Part shown: positions 56,902 through 64,000 of the stretch, piece by piece
Layout of the letters: every line of letters begins with the position of its first letter
Position numbering within the stretch: the first letter of the stretch is position 1
Assembly: GCF_000143535.2 (NCBI RefSeq)
Contig: NC_037321.1
Span: forward strand, 372,001 to 436,000
DNA from: Botrytis cinerea B05.10
Taxonomy: Eukaryota > Ascomycota > Leotiomycetes > Helotiales > Sclerotiniaceae
Direction: 5' to 3'
DNA length: 64,000 nt
Notes under the pieces: model-generated
What the model was told of the DNA's origin: nothing
Database searches by the model: none
The model's input: only the letters and a program-made list of their open reading frames with translations
Position numbers and translations under genes: made by a program

Positions 56902-57820
56902 TGGTGTATGGTAGTTGAACATGGAGATGAAAGGTTCATTGGAGTTTTCATCAATGGATAGATTAATGAATGAGAAGTCTCCTCATTGACATACTTCATT
57001 GACATATTTCCTTAATTTGAAGGAATGGAGGAGTGGGAGTTTACTTGAAATGAATCGAGGTGATTTTTCTACACTGGGTCACGTGGGATTCATTTTGGGG
57101 GAGTGAAATAGGACTGTGTTGATTGAGCGTTACAAAAAATAACTTTTTGCGATTTTAGTATTGTGTTTTTTTCTGATTTTTTTTTCGGGTTCGAGGATTT
57201 TAGGTTTATTATGACACTGGCAATGGCAATGATAATGATAGCTTTTTTTGGCGAGAGTTATCTTCTTCATCTTTTGGATTTTGTTGGGGATGTGGAAAGG
57301 GTGTGAAATGGAGAGTGAAATCGGGGATAGTGAATTTTCTGAATATTATGAGGGTATAGGCGTGCATATTTATGGATGTTTCTTCAATCGCTATATATTA
57401 GTTAGGCAGTTGGGAAGAGGAGGGAATGTGGAAATGTGGAATTTGGGGTGGATGAATGATGGATGTGTGGAGGAATGGATGGAGGAGGTAGTGAGTTTAA
57501 GGGATGAGGTGGGAGAGGAGGAGGGAAAAGAGGAAGGGAAGAGAAGAGAAACCAGATACATAATGCATTTTTATATTTTTTATCATTTGCCTTTTGCCTT
57601 TTGCCTTAAGACTTTTTGACATACTTCATTTGATATTCGATATTTGTAGTACTATTCTTAAAGAAATTGTAAAGATATCTAGATAGGTAAACGAGTATAA
57701 GGGTTGTTTTTTTCGAGCTCATAACTCGCTTATTTACCAACTAGGTATATAGTGAGTCGAATGGAGCTAACTACAAATAAGAAAAAGAGAGAAGTGTTGA
57801 TTGATATGATATATGATGTA

Positions 57821-57842
57821 TTAGGGCTAGGGTTAGGGTTAG
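57821..57842 (+). repeat. Interstitial telomere-like TTAGGG repeats
   Basis: TTAGGG, CTAGGG, TTAGGG, TTAG in tandem; TTAGGG is the telomere unit of filamentous ascomycetes. Confidence 0.85.
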
Positions 57843-58195
57843 TATTAATTTGGCTGTGTTGGGATTGAATCGGATTGGATTTTGGATTGGAGAATTGTGG
57901 TTTGAGGTTTTTTTTTTTGTTTTTTTTTTTTTTGAAGGGATGGAATAGGATAGGATAGGATGGGATGGAATAGGATAGGATGGGAAGGGAAGGGAAAATA
58001 CGGAAATCTTTGGATGGATATGGATATGGATATGGATCGATGAATAAGGTAGGAATGAGGTAGAAAGGAAGGAGGTAGGAAAGAAGGAGTAATTGAATTG
58101 GATTGAATTGGATTGGATTGTGATGGGGTAAGATGAGTTGTGAGGTGAGGTGAGATAGGATGGGATGAGTTGTGATGAAATAAGGTGGAATACAA

Positions 58196-58230
58196 TTTAT
58201 TTATTTATTTATTTATTTAAATAAATAAAA
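58196..58230 (+). repeat. (TTTA)n tract running into its own inverted copy
   Basis: TTTA units followed by AAATAAATAAA make a palindrome centred near 58219, which could fold into an AT-only stem. Confidence 0.85.
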
Positions 58231-58290
58231 AATGAGAAGAGAAGAGAAAAGAGAAAAGAGAGAAGAGAGAAGAGAGAAGAGAGAAGAGGA
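58231..58290 (+). repeat. GAGAA/GAGAAGA purine tract
   Basis: An almost pure G/A stretch of imperfect pentamers and heptamers. Confidence 0.85.
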
Positions 58291-58380
58291 GAGAAAGTTA
58301 TCAAAAAAAAAATAAAAGTCACCAAAATAAATAAATAAAAAAACAAAAAAATAATTATTCACCACCTACCATTCTTTATT

Positions 58381-58398
58381 CATTCATTCATTCATTCA
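58381..58398 (+). repeat. (CATT)n microsatellite
   Basis: About four and a half CATT units, followed by CCATCCATC. Confidence 0.9.
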
Positions 58399-59003
58399 CT
58401 CCCATCCATCCATCCATACAAGTAAGACAATCCGATATAATAATATTGATTATCTTGATCCAAATATTGTTATTGTTTGTTATTGTCATTTATACATATA
58501 TGTACTGTATTCCTAAATCCTAAGTATTTTACCCTATCCTATCCTATCCTTTCATATCATATCATGTCATATCCTTTCATATACTGTCTGCCCTATTGTA
58601 TACTATCCCATCCCATCCCATCCCAGCCAATCCAATCCAATCCAATCCAATCCAAATCATAATAATCATAATCATATATCCTCCAAGAAAAGAATATCAA
58701 AGAGAGAGAAAAAAGATAAAATAAAAATATCCACAATCACAATCACAACCACAACCACAATCATAACCCCTAGTCCTAAATCACATTTCCTATCCCCATC
58801 CCATCCCAACCCACCAACCCTAGCAAACCAACCCAACCCAAATCAAACCAAACCAAACCAAGCCCCAAGAACCCACCCCAGAGACCTAAACCCGGCCGGT
58901 ACTGTGTTCCCAAATCTGTATTCGCATTCGCATTCGCATCTGTATTTGCATCTGCCTCTGTATTTTTCCAAAAAATCTGTCGATATCATGTATTCCCCAT
59001 CTC

Positions 59004-60591
59004 TTACGCTCTTCCCAACCCGGCACCTTGCGCGTATCTCAACGGAGAATGTTTTCTCTTCTCGTGCTCTCGCGATTTACTCGAGCCCCCCGAGTTGCGT
59101 CGTTTGAACATGTGTTCGACCATGGCGCGGGGCCCGACGAATTCGAGATTCATGTTGAGGGGAGGGAGGGGGAGGGTGCGGGGAGAAGAACGGGGGGTGA
59201 GTGCTTGGGAATGGGAGTGGGGAGTTGTGTTTGTGTTTGTGTGTGTGTGTGTGAAGGGAGATGTGGTGTAGGAGTTGGAGTGGGAATGAGAAGAGTGGGA
59301 AGTGGGTTTAGGTTGGAAATGTCGTTTGATGCTATCATCGACGAGGGCTATGAGGCCAGTTGAGATAATGACACTAGAGGTGCGGGTTAGATTTATGATG
59401 ATCTGATATGATTTGATATGATTTGATGGGATGGAAAATGAAAACTTACTCAGCAACATCCGTAACCTTTTCCAAGACACTCTTCTCACTAATCCACATT
59501 TGACACGGTGGGACCCAACCCCCCACCAATTCCTCCTCTCGAACCTGCTCTCTCGATCGCAACTCCGGTACGATATGCGCTACTGCATTACCCGAATCCC
59601 CTTTAAACAAATGATACGAAATGGCTTTTCCATCGCCATCCTTCTCCACGACTCGTTTCCATGAATATGAGTATCCCCAATATTCAAACTCATATCTCTT
59701 CTGCGATTTTGCTCCTCGACGCTTGACTTCTATTTGCGCATAGTTTGAGAATTCAAGTTTGGTCGTATTGGTAGGGATCGACGAGGCCGCGGCTTTTTTC
59801 GGAGCCATGAATGCGTCGACATCGGAGTCCGATTCGGAATTCGATGCGTATCCGCTATCGTGTCTTTGAACTCCCCCCATGGGCTTGATGGGTGAAGTTG
59901 TCGAGTTTTGTCGAGAAATGCTGGGTTTGCGCATACTTGCAAAGGCACTACTGACGGAACGGGTTAAGACGGAAGGTCTTCTCTCGGTGGGTTTGGCGTA
60001 TTTTCTACTCGAGTGGCATACTTCGCGACCACTTGAGCGTTCGTAGCGACGGAGGCTGAATTCGCGATTCTTGAGATCGTGCATGCGCAGATGAAAGAGT
60101 TGAATGATTTCTTTATCTTGACCATGACCATCTTCTGTATCGACGCGAAGATTCATATTTCCATCATATGAAGTATCATCATGACGAATGTAGAGACGCT
60201 TTGTGGAAGGGAAATATCGGGCGAAATCTTGAGCATTGGATGGTCTCAGATTACTTTCAACCACGGTTTTATATTCCGGGACATCGTATTCTGGATCATA
60301 GCTTTCAGGTTCATCATAGAGATCTTCTTGAGATGCAGACGTTGATGCATATGTTTCTTGAGATGAGCGAGGATAATCTATTGGTGAGATATCGCTTGGA
60401 GATAAATCTATAGACTCTTTTTGGTAATAGATGGGTCTTTCAGGTTGATATTGATGAATTGATGGTCGAGGACTGTTGTATATGGAGGTTGGTGCGGTAC
60501 TATGAGATTCTCGAGAGGATTCATCACTCTGACGGGAACCTCTACTACTCGTACTATGATCGGTAGTATATCTTCGCATGTAGTCTGGCAT
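59004..60591 (-). CDS. Fungal protein of unknown function, conserved-looking core
   Basis: 503 aa from exons 60591-59450 and 59373-59004 with a 76-nt phase-2 intron (GTAAGT..CTAG). The start MPDYMRRYTT is chosen because the longer frame upstream (MDTILSQQAL...) looks like leader sequence and stays open by chance. Order: a Ser/Tyr/Pro-rich disordered N-terminus, then a core from DFARYFPSTKRLYIRHDD through LFHLRMHDLKNREFSLRRYER and KLEFSNYAQIEVKRRGAKSQ to EFEYWGYSYSWKRVV. A PCQMWISEKSVLEKVTD segment and TGLIALVDDSIKRHFQP cross the splice. A His/Ser/Thr-rich low-complexity region and a basic tail end the protein. The core looks like a compact beta-rich domain. I cannot name the family. Confidence 0.75.
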
Positions 60592-61410
60592 TTTGAAATG
60601 GGATTGAGTTACTTGCGAAAAGTAAGGTAGATTTGGTCCAGTAAGTGTCTGAAGAGTATGGATAGATAGTGTTGATAGTGGAATGATCCAAGAGTAGAAC
60701 AGTGGCAATGTAGATTCGATATAGTGAATTGATAATAAATATATTTGAATGAATATATGTGTATGAGTTGTATTCAAGGCTTGTTGAGAGAGTATAGTAT
60801 CCAAAAAAAAATCTTTAAAAAAAAGTAATAATAATCAAGTTATTAAAAACGGTCGATTCCGGTGGTAGATATTAACATGACATGACAGTAGCGTATGTAC
60901 ACATTCAATAACGTGGTGTAGAACGTGGTATGGAACGTGGTGTTTCGAAATTGATGTATGATTTGGCATGAATATAACCCTTGACCAATTCCTGATGTTT
61001 GTATTGGTAATAATGGGGTTTCTAGAAAGATATGGAGAAAGATTGTTGTTGTTGTTGTCGTTCCTAAGTGGGATTCTCTCTGGGTTTTGATGCTTCTAGA
61101 CGATTTTGATATTGATATTGATGATGTGATTTGACAGATAGAGGGGTAAAATCTTCCGAAACAGTTGAGACAAATACCCTTGGATCCAAGTAATTCCAAC
61201 GTGGATACTTTTCTTGTACCTTTCGATAATTGATGATTATGGGATTTGCGAAAGTGTGGAGTGATTAGATGGATGAAGTCAAGAAAGTGGAACGGTGGAA
61301 CGGTGGAACCAGCGGTGGAGAAGGTTTTTCTTCTTTTTGATGTTTAATCAAGTTTATGATTTATTCCTGCGTCGTGCGGCAAGTATAGTCGTATGCACCT
61401 AGGAGGTAGG

Positions 61411-61459
61411 AGCTAGGAGCTAGAGGGTAGGAGCTAGAAGCTAGAAGCTAGAAGCTAGG
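61411..61459 (+). repeat. AGCTAGA/AGCTAGG heptamer-like repeat
   Basis: About six imperfect units of GAGCTAG and AGCTAGA. Confidence 0.85.
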
Positions 61460-61464
61460 AGTAT

Positions 61465-61488
61465 GGATATCTGGATATCTGGATATCT
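61465..61488 (+). repeat. (GGATATCT)3 octamer repeat
   Basis: Three perfect octamers, directly after the AGCTAG repeats. Confidence 0.95.
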
Positions 61489-62303
61489 GGATGTGTGTAT
61501 TATGTATGGGGGGCAGGATTTCAATCCTAACAAGGCGTGGGCTGGGCGGTTTTGAGCGGGAAAGCCTTTACTGATTCTTGGTGGTGGTTGGGCCGATGTG
61601 ACTGTGAGGCGAGGAGAGAGGGCAGTGAGGCGAGAGGGAGGCACGGAAAAGAATCAATGGAGTACGATGGAGTTGGGATCAAAGAATGGAATTGAGGAAT
61701 AGATTGAGAGATTTGGGAGTTGGGAGTGGAAAGACCAGACAACACAAGACTTGAGAGTCGAGACAGGCAAATTCAATCATTCTTTACCATTTTACTTTGA
61801 CCCCTGTGGATAAATCTTACATGGAAGTCTCAATTCTTACTCATCCTTCTTCTATGTTCCACGAGTGTTAATTCTATACATCGTAGATGGTTGTATCGTC
61901 TTTCCAAGAAAGACTATTCCCCAAATGTCAAGATCAAGCCACCAGAGTAAAGGTTGCATCCATGACCAAGCCATCCACAGCTAATCATGCTCTCAAAGGA
62001 CTACCGGGGCACCTTGGGGGCATCGAGAAAGGTTGGAACTTCGTACTCCTTCGTACTCCTTCGTCTCTTTCAGTCTTTCCGTCTTTCTCATCCATCCACC
62101 CTTGATATGTTGTGTTGAAGAGCGGCGCGATCGTTTCCGATAGGATAAGAGTATCGGAATATCATCTAGACACTTCAACCGTTACCCAATGAATTAACAT
62201 TAATCAGAGCATGAACTAAACATTATCCAAGCACTCATCACATTATGGATTGACATCTAGGCACATGGCTAGGTACATTTCTGGGTGTATCTTCCGATGT
62301 TGA

Positions 62304-62514
62304 TCGGAGACTACTTTCACATCTGGGTATATGTTGTTATATTGGTCTAAACCTACTATTGCATCTAGGTGTATTCTTTTGCATGAATCTAAACCTACTA
62401 TTGCATCTAGGTGTATTCTTTTATATTGATCTAAACCTACTATTGCACTTAGGGGTATTCTTTTATATTGATCTAAAACCACCATCACATCTAGGTATAT
62501 TCTTTTGATATTGA
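62304..62514. repeat. 42-bp minisatellite, about five units
   Basis: Units start at 62304, 62346, 62388, 62430 and 62472. The middle three are nearly identical (TCTAAACCTACTATTGCA...). A degenerate sixth may lie at 62262-62303. Because 42 is divisible by three, the minus strand reads as an open 14-residue repeat (GLDQYKRIHLDAIV-like). Confidence 0.92.
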
Positions 62515-64000
62515 GCCAACATGACTATCACTGGGTAGTTGGTACATCTTTCCCATATCGTCGATTGAATCAAGGTAAATCATTACCAAAGGAATCAATC
62601 CCAGTTTGAACAAGAGCGCGGTAGTACAACCCGGAGTTCTCTTTTAAGCCAGCTCGACCACTCACAATGTTTGCCAATCCAACTTCTTACCGATTCTTTT
62701 TCGAAGATTCCCATCTAATTCTCTCCACCACCCACCACCATCCACCGAACAATCCCTTCGTGGCAGTTTTGACGTGCACGATGACATATACAATATAACC
62801 ATCGCTTACCCAGTCAGCTAGCTGCACGATTACTACGATCCGACGTGCAACTGAAAATTGGGAGCTGATTGTTACTCATCTGTGTTTCCAATATGGATCC
62901 GTCTGAATCCATCTGAATCCACATGAACCCTTCGAGCAGGCACACAGGTTACATGAGACTCGGATTTCGGCCTACACCCACCCTCACCTACGAAGTACGA
63001 AGTGCACCTACATCTCCACATATACATCTCCATCGCCGTCTCCATCGCGCACCGCTCGCACCGCTCGATTAATTAAAATCCTTTTGGCGGTGGACAAGGA
63101 CTAGGACAAGGACTAGTGGACCGACTATTCAACCTGTCGCCATCAACCTGCAACCATCAACCATCAACCATCAGCCATTAAAATCCTATCCGAATGAATT
63201 TTCCTCTTCCTCTCTCCTTCGATTCGCCCTCGATGATGTTACACAGCCTTGACTGCGACCTACACGCCTTAGTCACCATTCGCAATAGTTGAATTGACTG
63301 GGTGACAAAAGCGTTGCATGCATACTATACTTACTGTAAATGATTCTATCAAATATCTTTCATCACGAACGACCCAAATGACCCAAACGACCCGACCAGT
63401 TTCTTTCCATCCTGCCCTGCCAAACTCTTCACGAGAACATTCGATGCCCGATGGAATTGTGGTCTATCCATCTTACTATCTTACCCTATCCTGCTCGTCA
63501 TTCTTGTCATTCTTGTCACTCGGGCAGATTGTCTGAAAATAATAGGTTACTCCCCCTCAATGACTAATTCTACCTATCTATGTACAGACGAGCACAGTAC
63601 GTACCAAGAGAATCAGCCTCAATACGAATAGCAACACCCATCACAAGCTGAGTTGACTAGTATCCGAGGGAAGGCCTGCTTCAAGGTTGTGCTGACCCAA
63701 AGTGTGATTCAGTTACCCTAAACACCATGGTCATTGGTTCAATTTTTTCAAAAAGCCTTTCACGCGCCTTTTTATGCAAGACCAGTCACTCCACTCAATC
63801 TACTCCATTTTTTCTGCCCTACAGCCTTTTCTATCCTTTGCACGCGTTTTCCTCCAATGATTCCCTATCAACAATCGATCTGCCTATCTTTTACTCCATC
63901 AAACTTTCATATGGCCCATCTGCTATGGAAATGCACACGTTTTACGTTTTACGTTTCATCTGAGCCATGATTGTTTCGTATACTCCGTGTGTCTAAGAAA

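Larger units (their letters stand above)
56902..59003. other. Convergent intergenic region rich in simple repeats
   Basis: About 2.1 kb holding the 3' ends of the flanking genes. It contains a telomere-like block (57821-57842), TAGGA-type pentamers (57940-57985), TTTA/AAAT and GAGAA tracts (58196-58290) and ATCCA/CCCAT tracts (58600-58660). The ORF at 57248-57619 starts at a non-ATG codon and is not called. Confidence 0.55.
60592..64000. other. Intergenic region to the window end
   Basis: About 3.4 kb with no supported gene. It contains the promoter of the 59-60.6 kb gene, short-unit repeats at 61411-61488, a 42-bp minisatellite at 62304-62514, and C/T/A-rich DNA around 62.7-63.3 kb that could be the promoter of a gene beyond the window. 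ORFs at 63318-63536 and 63727-63970 lack motifs. Confidence 0.5.

Noticed and set aside
57190..57215. tRNA B-box-like GGTTCGAGGA
   Set aside because: The last conserved position of the box is wrong, and no A-box or cloverleaf arms could be found around it.
57248..57619. 123-aa plus-strand ORF
   Set aside because: Non-ATG start, purine-rich, at the 3' side of the transcription factor. No recognisable motif.

Overview
The window looks like nuclear DNA of a filamentous ascomycete. Genes are far apart (about 3-5 kb). Most are broken by one to three short introns (47-92 nt, mostly GTATGT/GTAAGT-type donors with CTRAY-like branch sites). The gene families are typically fungal: Zn2Cys6 regulators, a fungal rhodopsin-like 7TM protein, a Git3/Gpr1-type GPCR, a P450 and a spartin/senescence-domain protein. 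A pectin-degrading rhamnogalacturonan hydrolase suggests a plant-associated fungus. I infer a Leotiomycete of the Botrytis/Sclerotinia kind from the general protein character, but this was not tested by any search. I saw no rRNA, tRNA, CRISPR array or intact transposon.

Layout. 0-7 kb: 5' end of a secreted rhamnogalacturonan hydrolase (-), a Zn2Cys6 protein whose 5' part is broken between frames (-), and a divergent Hsp70/HSPA12-like ATPase (+). 7.7-9.4 kb: a complete cytochrome P450 (+). 12.3-19.8 kb: one very large acidic coiled-coil protein of about 2366 aa (-). 21.5-22.6 kb: a secreted or membrane-anchored protein of unknown function (-). 25.5-30 kb: a divergent pair, a GT4 glycosyltransferase with C-terminal membrane segments (-) and a UDP-glucose 6-dehydrogenase-family enzyme (+). 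32.9-38.6 kb: two 7TM genes on the same strand (fungal rhodopsin-like, then Git3-type GPCR). 39.3-42.2 kb: two small coiled-coil proteins with internal tandem repeats. 45.4-47.1 kb: spartin/senescence-domain protein (-). 53.9-56.9 kb: a Zn2Cys6 transcription factor (+), separated from the spartin gene by nearly 7 kb of microsatellite-rich DNA. 59.0-60.6 kb: a conserved-looking fungal protein of unknown function (-). The rest, to 64 kb, is non-coding with a 42-bp minisatellite.

Functional reading. Most genes appear independent. The best candidate for a linked function is the GT4/UDP-sugar dehydrogenase pair: one gene would make UDP-glucuronate (or a related uronate) and the other could transfer a sugar to a membrane acceptor. 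The Zn2Cys6/Hsp70-like divergent pair and the two neighbouring 7TM receptors are weaker candidates. All splice models were built by eye from reading frame, splice dinucleotides and protein continuity. Where the total coding length is divisible by three, that served as a check.
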